A stretch of 64,000 nt of DNA from Ziziphus jujuba. Lineage: Eukaryota > Streptophyta > Magnoliopsida > Rosales > Rhamnaceae. The position numbers and the translations under genes are program-made. Below the pieces are notes generated by a model that saw only the letters and a program-made list of their open reading frames with translations, ran no database searches and had not been told where the DNA came from. Shown piece after piece: positions 11,150-23,705 of this stretch. The stretch lies in NCBI RefSeq assembly GCF_031755915.1, contig NC_083387.1, positions 13,227,001 through 13,291,000 on the forward strand, given 5' to 3'. Each line of letters opens with the position of its first letter. The stretch's first letter is position 1.

Positions 11150-11345
11150 AAATTAAAAAAATATGATATTTTCATATGTGTAATTTTTTGATCAGGTGAA
11201 AACATATGGCAGGAAATGAATGAACATTGATACCACAATACGTGTATTGACATGAAATAACTATTCCACACAATACTTTCTCCTTTAAAGGTATGCATGG
11301 TGTCTGCGATTTTTGCATTGTAACATAATTATGTACATATATTAT
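11150..11345 (+). repeat. dispersed repeat R1, copy 2
   Basis: Aligns with 4393-4600: ACATATGGCAG, ATGAAATAACTATTCC, ACTTTCTCCTTTAA and the following TATGCAT-like block appear in the same order and orientation. Divergence is substantial, so the duplication is old. Confidence 0.65.
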
Positions 11346-11520
11346 CCCTTCGTCAACCCATCCCATTTTTGGGGGACAAAGGGTAAAATTTTATTACTTT
11401 ATTTATGTAATATGTAAATCGCACGCAAATACGTACATATTAGCTAAAGGTTTCCATTTGATTCCCAAGGTGGTAAAGAACATATCTATAACGATGTGAT
11501 TTCTTTTACCTTTGTGACTA

Positions 11521-11573
11521 GGGAGATCTATAATTACCAAAAAAAAAAAAAAAAAAGACTGTTGGGAGATCTA
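11521..11573 (+). mobile_element. poly(A)-tail-like micro-insertion E2
   Basis: GGGAGATCTA at 11521-11530 and 11564-11573 flanks TAATTACC plus A(18) plus GACTGTT. A short body ending in ACC, an A tract and a 10-bp direct repeat fit a retroposed tail. Confidence 0.7.
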
Positions 11574-11820
11574 CAAAATTACTGAACCGAAATTTATTGT
11601 TGCACTTTATATTAGAAGAACAATAAACTAATTCTGATTCATTCAACGGCCAAAAATAATTGGCAAGGCAGGCACATTTTATATGTAAGAAAATAATGTT
11701 CAAATTAATGAAACATGCATATAGATTAGAAAATCTCTCTTCACTTACTTGCCACCTCATTATTAGACTTATTATAAAGTTCCAAAAACCAAATTTGTGA
11801 TTAATCTATTACTTAAAACC

Positions 11821-11854
11821 AAATCCCATGTCTTTTTTTTTTTTAAATCCCATG
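11821..11854 (-). mobile_element. poly(A)-tail-like micro-insertion E3
   Basis: AAATCCCATG at 11821-11830 and 11845-11854 flanks a 14-base insert, TC plus T(12). On the minus strand this is a pure A tract ending in GA, with no body. Confidence 0.65.
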
Positions 11855-12920
11855 AAATGGATAGCCGATATATGAAAAAATAAAATAAAATAAAATAATT
11901 TGCTTTAACTTGTAATGAGTACTTCTACTACTAATCTGTCAGAATATTCTAACTTCAAATTCTATATATCTTGCAAGTTGAAGCTAATTAAACTAGAAAA
12001 ATCAGAGAAATATTTTCATTCTAATAATGCAGCAAAATGAGGATATGCCTTTGTCGATAAGGAACAACTATTTTGTCCACTGAGCCTCTCTTTTTGTAAA
12101 TAGTAAGCATGGCCCACTTTTACCCTTAATAAGAAACTATAGAATGCCATTCCTTGTATTTAAAACAAATAGTGATCGGACATCATATCTCATCGAAATG
12201 TTTTTGCTTTTTTTTTTCCCCCTTTAATTAGCTTTAATCTAGGTTTGGAGTTTTAAATTTACAAATAATAATAATGATAATAATATTGAATATATATTTA
12301 TGCTATATGGTTTTCCTAATAAGATAATAAAATCTAAACTTATTTTATTTCAATTTTTTTAAAATAATTGAGGTATGAGGATTCCAACTCAACCATTTTT
12401 TGGGAAAACAATGATTAAGCTCTAGACCTTGTAAAAGGAAAATAGTGACTATCATGTAATTAGAGTATCGGCATGAAGCAAAACTAAATTGACCTAAAAT
12501 AGTTATTTCCATTTTAATTTACTTGTAGAGTTTATACTCCAGATTGACAAACAAAATTATTTTTATTTTGAAAATATCTAGTTATGTATCATCACTATTC
12601 ACCGCATCATTTTATAGTCCTTTGCTCCTTTTTTTTTTTTTTTTTTTTTTTTGGGGGGGAAGAAACGAAAAGAAAGAAAATAATGTAATCAAACCCCACC
12701 CCATCAATTGTATTGATCATGAAATGCAACACAATAAAGTAAGAGCACACAAATCCTTTTTTTTTTTTTTTTTTTTTTTGGGAACAAAGATTTTGGAGAG
12801 TTATATAGGAGGTAAGATAAGATATTTTTAGCTGAGCGACGTGAATGAGAGGGACAAAACACCCCAATTGAGAAAAATAAATTAGTGGGGCAATTAGAAT
12901 CCAAAAGTATGTCTGAGGTA

Positions 12921-12987
12921 TCACACATGATTTTTGTTTTTGTTTTTTTTTTTTTCTTTACTGGTGGGTGAGTTTCACACATGATTT
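12921..12987 (-). mobile_element. poly(A)-tail-like micro-insertion E4
   Basis: TCACACATGATTT (13 bp) at 12921-12933 and 12975-12987 flanks a 41-bp insert. On the minus strand it reads a ~19-base body containing CACCCACC, then A(13), then CAAAAACAA. This is the longest body in the set. Confidence 0.65.
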
Positions 12988-14599
12988 GCCAACGCATACC
13001 AAACACGATCCTATCATAGAGATTTGGTATTTGTGAAGTTGTAATTGATTTGGGTTTGAACCAAAATACTATAAAAAAACAAACAACTTCACGTTCACAA
13101 CATATATAAATATATATATACCTATATTATCCTTTGGACTTTTCAAGACTCAGATTGCTCCCTTTCAGATATCAAATCTTACGAGAGGCACAAATCCATG
13201 GGGATCGGGGAGGGAAAGAAAAAGGATTTGCCCAATTATATTTGCCTTTTTTTTATTATTCTTTTAGTAGAATACTATATTTGCCTTCCGTACCATACAG
13301 GCAATGTTTTCATATTAATTTTAACGATGGTAAGGTTTTATTTAAGGTTAATTGTGATTTGGTATTATTTAATTTGTATGATTTTACAATTTAAATGCCC
13401 AATTTTCAAACTTAACAATGCATATCTTTGATTCTAAATTTATTACAGACTGTTCTAATACCAAATTTTATTCATACAAATTGATGATATTCTTATTTTC
13501 TCTTTTTTTTTTATTGATCAACAGTATTTTATTTATTTATTTACTTTTACAAACTCTTGTAAATTTTTATGATTTAGATCCTCCGAATTTCAAATTTAGC
13601 AATGCGGACCTTTAAGTTTACATTTGTTACTGATTGATATAATCTAAAATTTTGATCAAACAAATTGGTAATAGTTATGATTTTTTTTTTCGTTGATTAA
13701 TACTCTAATCTCTTTTCGTACAAACTTTTGTAAATTTCAGGACACAACTGCTATCAATTTTTTTAGTCAAAGTTAGGGATTAAACCAATTTGCAACAAAT
13801 TTAAAAATTGAAAATTTAAGTTGTTACATTTAAGTGAAAAGGTCTAAATTGCAAAAGTCTACAAGTTAATGATATCAAAGTGTGATTAACCTTTTTATTT
13901 ATTATCAAAATCTAAAAATGCATTAATTATTGGATCCATCCTTATATGTTTTGCTTTGCATAATAGAGTTTTTTTAACATTTTATTAAAATCCATATTAC
14001 ACCATAGTTTTAAATTTCAATTTTTGAAGTAATTCGAAAACTGAAAAAAAAAAATCATGATAATAAACCATCAAATCAATCTAATGTAAGTCTAATGTAG
14101 CAAGTGAAAACCATTTGATCATTATAATCACATGCGATCAAATAGTCATCCACTCTAACAAAGTGGTCAACATCCTGTAGCAAAATTATATATAAATATA
14201 TATAATCAAACTCAAATTAAATATTTAACCATATTTTGAATTTTAAATCCTTATCCTTAATATAATCAAAAGGCTAGAGAAAAAAAAACTAATGTCAAAA
14301 TAATTAAATCATTATAATATAAGCCAAACTTTATATACATATATATAATAGATATTATGCTGAAAGTGGTTTCAAACTCTGAATGGCTATGTTATTTGAC
14401 TGTTCTAGTGGAAACAAATTTTATAATTAATTTAATTATATAATTATTTATAGAACCCACAAATTTTAATGAATATTAATAATAAAAGTATTGACCTAAG
14501 CAACTTATAGATACGTGAATTAACTTCAAAATTTGATCATTATAAATTAATTAGCAAATGCATAAACTAATAATAATGTTATGCCTATATATCGGAGGT

Positions 14600-14718
14600 A
14601 AATAAGAATTTTTTAGAAGGCTGCATTTTTTTTTTTTTAATTTCCTCAATATTTGTTACATAGCTTGTTGAAGTACTTTTGTTGCACTATAAAAATAGCA
14701 TAGTTATAAAATCAATAA
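14600..14718 (+). repeat. local duplicated segment R2, copy 1
   Basis: Contains GAAGTACTTTTGTTG, then an ACTATAAA-like block, ATAGCAT and TATAAAATCA, matched in order at 15486-15613. Its first part (14606-14640) also resembles the start of the adjacent segment at 14719-14800 and so serves as the unoccupied comparator for insertion E5. Confidence 0.6.
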
Positions 14719-14775
14719 GAATTTTTTTAGAAGGATTTACCCAAAAAAAAAAAAAAAAAGGAATTGTTTAGAAGG
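14719..14775 (+). mobile_element. poly(A)-tail-like micro-insertion E5 (with unoccupied paralogous site)
   Basis: GAATT...TTTAGAAGG at 14719-14734 and 14761-14775 (one base length difference, one substitution) flanks ATTTACCC plus A(17) plus G. A near-identical neighbouring sequence at 14606-14640 has the target once, without body or A tract, and both continue into a T tract. Confidence 0.75.
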
Positions 14776-15485
14776 CTACTCTTTTTTTTTTTTTTAATCA
14801 TTATTCGCCAACAGAAAATGCTGTTTTTTTTTTATATTTTTTTTAAAGTTTAGTTTAGTATTGGTGTAGCTTAGCTTATAAAAAAATCAACTTTAGTTGT
14901 ATGGCAAAAATAATCGTTTTAAGTATTTAGTAAATTACTATTTCATAGTTGTTGTATGATTCAAAATTAATATTTGAATGTTTAGTAAATAATAATGTTT
15001 AACTATTGTTGTGATATATATGACTAAAAAGTATATTAAGTATATTATTTATTATCATCTCTTTAATTGTAATATTATATTTTTATTACAATAACATATA
15101 TTATTAAATATTTAACACAATTTCTTTTATATCACAATATGGTAAATGTTGATCCAAATATATATATATATATATATATAGTAAATGAAAAAAAGATAAA
15201 GAATAAAAAATATTGGTCATAAGGTTGTTCAGATATTAACTTTTTAATAAGAGTATATATTAGTATTTTAATTATAGATAAATAAAGAAACTAAATTTAA
15301 AATCTCAAATGCTAATCTTTTACTACTTATAAAAACAGTTGTAAAAAAATATATATTCTTATAAAATCAAAATTTTTAAATTTTATCAACATTTAAAAGT
15401 AGCTTTAAATTCTTTGATAATCACTTTTGGAGTTCCAAAATCAATATCAAAAGGACCATTAATCTTGTTTTCCATATCAATATTA

Positions 15486-15613
15486 TTACATAGCTTTTTT
15501 TTTCTTTTTCTTTTTTTAATAAACGAAGAAGTACAATTTATTATTATTTTTTTTTTTTGAAGAAAAATGTAGAAGTACTTTTGTTGTCCTATAAATAGCA
15601 TGACTATAAAATC
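15486..15613 (+). repeat. local duplicated segment R2, copy 2
   Basis: Matches 14660-14718 but carries about 75 extra bases rich in T tracts between TTACATAGCTT and AGAAGTACTTTTG. The extra block looks like a later insertion in this copy. Confidence 0.55.
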
Positions 15614-16027
15614 ATTAATTTTACAGTATAAGTTCTAAGTTCCATCATATAATGCCTAAAAAACAAAAAAGCATTGACATGCTCCAAATCTCGTATGCAT
15701 TTCTCAATACGGATTGAGCGGTGATCATCAAGTATATTACATGAAAAATGTGTATTGAAAAATTTTGTCATCTTGCCATGTACAAATTTATTTTTAAAAT
15801 AAGTAAAAGAAAACAATTTGAAATTTTATTGAAAAAGAGTAAGGAAATCATACATAAGAAGCCAAAAATGAGTAAATAACAAAAGAACCAAAGGTAGTGG
15901 AATGGAAATTGTAGTGTGTCAGTTAGCAGCTGTGTATATTGTCTAGCCAAAATTGACCATCCTACAACACATACACACCCCATTGTTCTTTTGCTTTCCA
16001 TTTTAATCACCATTTCTCTACCAACCC

Positions 16028-16084
16028 AGCATACATATACTTACAATTACCCCAAAAAAAAAAATAGCATACACATACTTACAA
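16028..16084 (+). mobile_element. poly(A)-tail-like micro-insertion E6
   Basis: A 19-bp direct repeat with one mismatch (16028-16046 and 16066-16084, beginning AGCATACA) flanks TTACCCC plus A(11) plus T. This is the clearest target duplication of the set. Confidence 0.8.
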
Positions 16085-17807
16085 ATGCAAAAATCCCATT
16101 TCCTTTAGGACACTGAAACTGGCCTTTTTCCACAAATCTCCCTAACCTATATTCTATATAAGTCTGCTACTTCATATGATTGTGACAAAGATTATATAGG
16201 GGAAGATTAAAATTATGGTATCTCATTATCGTTAATCAATGTAGGCTTATTGCTTAACAATGTTGCTTAGGTGACTGTTCATGTGTGTCCCCTTCAAACA
16301 GTCCAGTAATTAATATATTGTTTTCATAGGCGGACCTACCTTAGATCCGCTTGCCCCCTCAATTATTTCTTTTTTAATAAATCATTTCATTTTTCAAAAT
16401 TACCCTGATGCCACCCTTTTCTCTTTTTTTTTTAAGTGCCTTTATTATTATTATTATTTTAAATAATTGTTTATAAAAGGTATTTATTTCTTATTTATGA
16501 AATTATAAATTTAATGATGTGTATGTTTATTTTTGAATTTTAAAAAATAATAACAATTGACAATGATATATCTCCTCTTGATAGTGTTTATTTTTATTAT
16601 TATTATTTTTTTGCCACATCAAACTTGATAGATTGTAGACAAAGTCATGATAGATTTTTTTAAAATGAATGTTTATTTGTGACAAAAAAAAAAAAAAAAC
16701 TTAGCATTCCATACAGCCATAAGAAATGCTTTACTGGTGCCTATTCGGTTAAAAAAAAATTTATTCTACTTTTTATCAAACAATGATTCCAAATTTGAAT
16801 CTTCCATTTTCAAAATTGATATGCATATCGTTTTTAAATCAAAACCTATATTGATAAAAAAAAAAAAAAAAAAGCTCTATAACCATGAAACTATCTTTTT
16901 ATTTTTTTAATTAATTTGAGAGTGAGATCTTTAAATTTAACATTATCCTCTGAAAATATATGGTTTCATCGTTGGGTTATCTCATCAAAACAATATTTAT
17001 ATCATTGCATTAGTTTCTACATTATATCTAATGGTGATAAAACAAATTTTTTGAAACAATATCCTTGTTGAGAAATATTATTCATTGCGGAAGAAATGGT
17101 GGGTAGAAAAATAGCATACGAATAGGCAAGGGGCTGACTTTGTCCAGGAAAATAAAAGTATAGCTAGGAGAGAAAAAAACAAGTTAAAAAGCAGAAACCA
17201 AAAAGAAGCAACTAGTTCATTGGCCATTGGGAGCTACATAGGCCGTATGCGCTACAGCAAATATCTCAGATCGTAAAAAGTAGAAACGCGTTAATTGGGG
17301 ACCCAGAAACTATGGAAACTTTGCAACTTTATAAAGACTTTCACATGCCAAATTGTCGTATTCCACTTAGACCTTTTCTTTTGTAGGCGTTTATTTTTCC
17401 TAATGCTGCTACGGTTCTATTCACATCAAACCTCAATTTCTAATCATGTACAATTTTCTTTTGGCGATTAGGATAATTTGAAATATGAAGGAGGAAAAAG
17501 AAAAATCACAAAAAAGGATCATTATCATTCTTTCTAACCTAACCATTTGACAAACTTTACAAATATTGGAAGTCTATTTCATTTGTATGTATGTCCAAAC
17601 TATATCCTCCAACCATCTTTGTTTTCATATTTGTGTTTTATGTGACCAATTCCATGTCCATCATAAGGATGGATGTCAATGTTGAGCTCGTAATATACTT
17701 AAAATATTTACCCCATTCACCAACAAAATTATTTACCCCAAAGCATTTGAAGTTTTGTACCTCATAGGACAAACTAACTCAAGTGGTCACTTTATATTAC
17801 CATAAGA

Positions 17808-17847
17808 AAAACTCAAGCAGTTATGATAAAACTCAAGCAGTTATGAT
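17808..17847 (+). repeat. 20-bp perfect tandem duplication
   Basis: AAAACTCAAGCAGTTATGAT occurs twice back to back. There is no insert between the units, so this is a simple tandem. Confidence 0.9.
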
Positions 17848-19022
17848 AATTTTATAATAATTGTGTTCAGACATAATAAATTAAATCCTTTTATGATAAT
17901 TTATGTGCTAAAAAATTGCTTTTAAAGAAAAATAAAACAGTATTAATATATAAATCAACTAAATAAATATTTATTTGACCATGCATTTACAAAATTATAT
18001 TGAATTTGAATTGTCGATGGGACTGTAGTAAATTGGTTTTATTATTTGTGAAATGCAGGGGCATTTATATACATATATATATATATATATAGTCAAACTC
18101 TACCATAACCTAACAGATTAACTTTTTAATTATAATTTTTAAAGATGGATTATACCAATTAAACAAATTTTAAGATTTTTTTTTTTTAAAGGCCTATGAT
18201 AAGAGATTTGAGTTTAATATTATCAAGTTGATTGAAAATGGTTAGATTTTGTAAAGACACCATGGTAAAGATATCTTATGTAACAATTCACATCATCCAT
18301 GTCAATTGCCAAATAAAAAAGAAAAAAATCAATCAAGTTTATAAATTCTATATATCATATATTGTGTTCAACGTCCTCCAAAAATTATTGGCCATAATTA
18401 CAAAGAATGCATATTTTGCACCCATGTTTAATTATTTGTTAATTTTTTTTAAAAGTAATATCACCTTATGATATAATATCAAATTGGTGATTTCGTAATG
18501 CATTTTATTAAAATACTTGATGAAATTAACATCTAACTTAGGAACAAATAGAATATACAAACCATATATGTTTAAAGCTATATCTTTAAGAACAAATATG
18601 ATAAAAGAAAAATAAGAGAATAAATTGGTTGATTTTTTTTCCCAACTTTATTCGTAAGAAATTATAATCAAAATATTTGTAATTTATCATTTTAGTTTTT
18701 TTAATATATTTATCGATCTAAGTGTTAGATTGTCAATTTTTTCAACTCAACAAGCTGAAAAAATGAGCAATACAATAAAGTAACCAAATTTTAGATACAA
18801 AATGGTGTTACGCTATCTTAATGAATTCATTTTCATAAATTTTGGATATGTATTTTTGTCAAATACTAATCTTATAGAACATCATTTGGTAATAAAAGAT
18901 TTGATGACCCTAACAGTACTCAAAAATAAGATACATAGATTTATAACGGCATTATGATCCATTAATTTTAATTAAATATTTTCATGTCAAATGAAGTGAA
19001 CTTAATTAACTAGTCACTTATA

Positions 19023-19118
19023 TTTACATTAGAAAGTTGTATGAATTCGAAACAATAGCGTAAGATACAATTTACATTATAAAATTTAATGAATTCGAGA
19101 CAACAGCATAAGATACAA
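19023..19118 (+). repeat. 48-bp imperfect tandem duplication
   Basis: Units at 19023-19070 and 19071-19118 share TTTACATTA, TGAATTCGA and AAGATACAA at identical spacing, with several substitutions. Confidence 0.8.
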
Positions 19119-19828
19119 TGTAAATGATAAAAAAAATCAAGGATATTATTTTCAAAGCTGGTTTGAGTTGGAAAAGGTAAAAAGGAAGTGCAAGCAAAGT
19201 GAAATGATTTGAAATTAAAAACAGATTTATAAAGTAAATAGTAGTAGTTCCAAATCTTTAGAGAATTTGGTATCGTTTCTATGGAGTAAAATTTATCATT
19301 TTAAATCAAATTTATATAGATTATACAATATTTATATATCAGACACCAAGATGGATAATGTTTATCATTTCCAATAATAAATTTATTTTTTCATTATTAT
19401 AAAATATTTTTAATATATATTACCATATATGTTATTAAACTTCAAAAAATATGAAATTCTTAATTTATTATTTTTTATTTTACAAAATTAATTTATAAAA
19501 ATTGTTTTCGTGAACGTTATGGAACGGGCCTAAATTGTTGCATAATTAATGATAAAAAAATGTAAAAAGAAAAAAAAAATCATAAGAAATGAAGAAAGAA
19601 ACAAAAAAATTGCTACATATAATATAATGATTCAATATTGCCCAATGTAGCATCCATTGGGTGCCAGCTGCCAAATCGGTTTGTTTCTCTCTCTCTTTTC
19701 TTTTTAATTTTTATTTTCCCTTTGAAAACTTTTTTTTACTTTTTCTTAGAGTTTTTTTTTTCCCTACAGTGTTTTTTTCTGTTAATTTTAATATATATAT
19801 ATATAAATGAATATAAAAGAATTTATTC

Positions 19829-20147
19829 AGTGGGCCCCCATCGGGCCGCACGTGCAAGGCTAGGAAGAAAATCCAAATAGGAAGTGGGTCAGTATGAACT
19901 GTCATAACTCACTGGGAAGAAAGGCTCGTCAAATGGTCAAAACAAGTCCAATTGGGTAGTTTGGAACTGAGGATACAACTGTTTGTCCCAAAATTTTTGA
20001 TTAAGCTTCCAATAGAAATTCTATTATTCTCTTCATAACTTTTTTCTTTTCAATTTATAGGTATAAATCTCTTATTTCCTTTGAACATTACTAGGAAGCT
20101 ATAAAAAAATGGCGACAGAAAAATTATGGGTTTTGTTTAATTTATAG
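19829..20147 (+). other. promoter-like island with a 12-codon orphan start
   Basis: TGGGCC at 19831-19836 and a G-box CACGTG at 19849-19854 lie upstream of CTATAAAAAA near 20100 and an ATG in good plant context at 20109 that opens a 12-codon frame (MATEKLWVLFNL) ending at 20145-20147. G+C is locally higher than the surroundings. It may be the 5' end of a decayed gene or a chance cluster; nothing downstream continues the frame. Confidence 0.25.
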
Positions 20148-20369
20148 GCCTTTGAAATTTTAGGGTTTAAAATTGGTACAATTTTAATTTATTCGCTATT
20201 TGATGTTTATTATGAAGATTTTAATGTGTGTTTCAAACCTTCACCACCTACCAATGGATTTCTTGAAAAATTACAATCAATCTGATTTAAATTTTATTAT
20301 TATTATTATTATTGTTGTAAAATGGAAGAAGAAGACATAGCATTTGATTAACAAGCATTACGAAATTAC

Positions 20370-20423
20370 CATTAAGACTTTGTTTTTTTTTTTTTTTTTT
20401 TTTGAGGTCTATCATTAAGACTT
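20370..20423 (-). mobile_element. poly(A)-tail-like micro-insertion E7
   Basis: CATTAAGACTT at 20370-20380 and 20413-20423 flanks a 32-base insert with T(21). On the minus strand the body reads ATAGACCTC before the A tract. Confidence 0.65.
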
Positions 20424-21030
20424 AAAAAAAAATATGGAAAGGTAGGAGAAGGTGATTAATTCAAAATATATTCCTTTCTTATTTCTTATATTTATGATTA
20501 ATTATACGTATTTAATTATTTTTAAATGAACCAAATATTAACATGATTCTTTGAAAACTAATTTTCATAAAATATTTTTTTAATTATCAAATGAAAATTA
20601 GCTTTGTTAATATGTCATTTACATTTACGTTTGATATTTTATTTTTATATCTATTCTATAAAATCAAACATAACCTAAATATTTAAATTGATTATTTGAA
20701 AACTAATTCAAAATGAACAGTATTGTATCTAAAAACTTTATTACGGACTAAAAATGGGACCTAGAATAAAAGTTTAGCTATCTTTTTTAAATTAATAATA
20801 AATGATTATAAAAATGATAGTTATCCACTCTACTAACCAAAACTATGTATACTGAGCAATTTAGATTTAGCTCGTTTAACTAAATGTCTATTTTCATCAT
20901 CATTTACATTTCCTTCCTATCAAAATTATAAAATCAAATCCAAATTTATTATTTTTCATTAATTCCACAATAATAACACATATGTATATTGGAAAAAGCA
21001 AACAACAATAATTTTCTTTTCCTGTAATTT

Positions 21031-21436
21031 TTGAAATGGTGGATGGAATGAATAGACTACTCATTTAGTAGCAAACCTATTTTTGAAAAAAGAATAAAAT
21101 TTTGACATAATTTATCTAATTATGTATTTATTCATTTTTTTTATATTTATTTATATTATGTATATTTTTGGTGAGTTTATATTTATATAATCATTGGGTG
21201 ATATATTTAGTTAATCATTTTGTTTACCTATAATTGTTGAAATGGTGGGTGGAATCGGTAGATTACTCATTTGGTAGCAAACCTATTTTTGAAATAGAAT
21301 AAAATTTTGCATAATTTATGTAATTATATATTTATATATAATGATTTTTTTTTCTCTGGACGACATTTATTATATATATATATATATATATTTGGTGAGT
21401 ATACATTTATATGATCATTGGCTGGTATGTTTAGTT
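21031..21436 (+). repeat. ~206-bp imperfect tandem duplication
   Basis: Units starting near 21032 and 21238 share TGAAATGGTGG, AGCAAACCTATTTTTGAAA, a TTTGGTGAGT-like block and ATCATTGG in order. Divergence and an added TA microsatellite in the second unit show the duplication is not recent. Confidence 0.8.
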
Positions 21437-23350
21437 AACGACTCGATCCGAATCTATCATCTTTGCTTGATATTGACATCAACATTATATCATATGCTAA
21501 CTAAAACTAAATTATTATTATTATTATTATTATTATTTTAAGAATAACTAAAACTGAATTGATATGTTCACTATTTGCATGAAAAAGATGGCCATACATA
21601 ATATGAGGCGATAATTCAACCAAAATTAATAATAAATAAGGCGATAAAGACACCCGGTTAGTGGTCAGTTTTGTAAATTGTGATTTAAAAACCAATAAAA
21701 CAAATTAAAAATTTATTCGAGTCGGTTTCAAGTAGAATTTCAGAAATAATGTGTTATATTTGCTTACACTTCAAAAATATAGAGAGTAGTCAATACATTG
21801 ACTCCCTTTTAATTTTTCAATAACTATGGTTTTAAAAAAGGTTATAATTTAGCTATATAAATTTTTTTTTAAGCAATTTGAAAATTAGTCAATTATTCAA
21901 ATTTGACACCATATGATAAGGTAGGTAGGAAGTTGTTTAAACACTATTAACTATATTTTTTTGGGAATCGGGTTCAAATTAGAATGATTTGATAGTTTTA
22001 ATACTATGTTTGAGTTAGGATTTAAAATTTAAAAATGATAAAATATAAATTTATTGATATATTAAAATTCTATTTAAAAAAAATAAATCCTATCGAAATT
22101 CGATGATTAATAATATAATTTAAATTTTTGATTTTTAATGTAATATGAGGATTGAAAAATAAAATTGTGATGTTGGTCTTAATAGTAAGAACATGATTTG
22201 AACCTTGTTTATTTTTTTAATGTAATATATTTTTGGAAAAATAATATCATCAACATTATCAAAATTTGACAAAAAATTATTAAGATTCCAAAGATTTGAA
22301 AAATTATATAACTTAGAATATTTCCAATTGTAAATATGGATTGTAAGAGAAATTGATAATGTTATCATATAGGATATATAAATGTATGGTCAAATAAAAA
22401 AGCATTCTTTGATGTTTAGAAAAAGCTTTTAATAACCATTAATTAATTGCACATTCTATCAACGTATTTTTTTTTAAATAACCTTTTAAAGAAAATTAAG
22501 CTTTCATGAAAAATAAAGAATGTAAAACAATCTATAAAATAGACACTTACCTTTACAATATCTAGGTCATATAAATTTAATATTTATAATAAACATTATC
22601 GTGAACAACTTTTCTAAAGATATTGTTTATCACAATTTACTCTTCATTGAAGGTGTTGTTAGGCCTTGAGGTTTGGCAAATCATCACTTAACACCCTAAA
22701 AGTTAACCAAAGTTAGAACTAACTTCTTTTTTTTTTTTTTTTTAAGCAAGATTAACCTATAAAATTAATATGTTAACCTTGTGTATCAAAATAAATATCA
22801 AATTATATTTTATCATTTTATTATATATATAATAATAATAAACATTAGAAAAATTATAATGGTATATAAAGAAAACCTAGTATTGGACATTTTCAATATA
22901 TATTTTTAAATAAAATGAACAATAAAATAATAATTTAATGTTTATTTTGACAGATACACATAAAAAAGACTTTCAAAAGTCAACTCAGTAAAAAAATAAA
23001 ATAAAATAAAAACACAATTTTGAGGGTGGGAAATGATGATTTTTCAAAGTTTAGAGGTCTTAATGAAATTTTGACAAATCTAGGGAGTGTTGATTATACT
23101 GACTCACTTTTATCAAATATTTGAGTATAACTTATTTATGAATTAATAAAGTTTTGAGACATTAATGGACAAAAAAACATAATTATTTTATTACCATATG
23201 TGAATAAACTTACAAAAAAGAAAAAGAAAATAAAACCTTATTTTTCTTGCAATAAATAAAATAAAATAATTTTATTTTGGCCTTTTTGTTGTATAGAAAA
23301 ACCGTTATCACCACCATAATTGTTATTCATTTATTTATGTTGTTCTTAAT

Positions 23351-23374
23351 CCCATCTCTCTGTCTCTCTCTCTA
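23351..23374 (+). promoter_or_regulatory. pyrimidine-rich (CT) tract in the DUF620 gene leader
   Basis: A CTCTCTGTCTCTCTCTCT tract about 335 bp upstream of the start codon opens a C/T-rich region continuing to about 23600. Such Y-patches are common near plant transcription start sites. No convincing TATA box was found just upstream. Confidence 0.4.
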
Positions 23375-23705
23375 AAGAAACCACCCCCCACACAAAGAGT
23401 CTCATTCCCTCTAAAGTCACGCACATCTTCTCCAAAAACAAACTCACACTCTCCAAAACGTTTCTGCTTCCGAAAAAAACCATTTTCCCACTATTCTAGC
23501 TCTCTCTCTAAACTCTATGAGGAACTCTCACTGCTCACACTCTTCGCGCCCTCCAACCCACGAAAATCTCTAGCCTCTACACCAAATCATCGATCTTTCC
23601 TTCATTGTTACCCGTTTCGTGAACTGGGTCGGCGTTAGTAAAAGAAGTTGCAGAGTCGTTTTGTTTTTTATTTTGTTTTTGTTTTTTGAGTTTCGTTTTC
23701 TATTA

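Larger units (their letters stand above)
10953..13130. other. gene-poor AT-rich stretch
   Basis: Holds dispersed repeat R1 copy 2, three short tail-like insertions and long T tracts (12629-12652 followed by G7; 12759-12779 followed by GGG). No recognisable gene. Confidence 0.65.
13131..19620. other. gene-poor AT-rich stretch
   Basis: No gene recognised. Contents noticed: an old local duplication of about 190 bp around 13430-13760; duplicated segments near 14.6 and 15.5 kb; two tail-like insertions (14.7 and 16.05 kb); a 20-bp perfect tandem at 17808-17847; and a 48-bp tandem at 19023-19118. Short open frames here are low-complexity. Confidence 0.6.
20148..23350. other. gene-poor AT-rich stretch upstream of the DUF620 gene
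   Basis: Contains insertion E7, a ~206-bp tandem duplication (21031-21436) and TA microsatellites. No coding sequence recognised. Confidence 0.6.

Noticed and set aside
12629..12782. Two further long T tracts followed by GGG as tail-like insertions
   Set aside because: They resemble the micro-insertions, but I could not find a convincing flanking direct repeat.
12544..13006. Several ~100-codon frames with poly-Phe or poly-Lys
   Set aside because: Created by long T/A tracts; no conserved motifs and both strands open.
23619..23705. Upstream extension of the DUF620 start
   Set aside because: The extension has no ATG and encodes a hydrophobic run from a T-rich leader; the family N-terminus begins at 23706.
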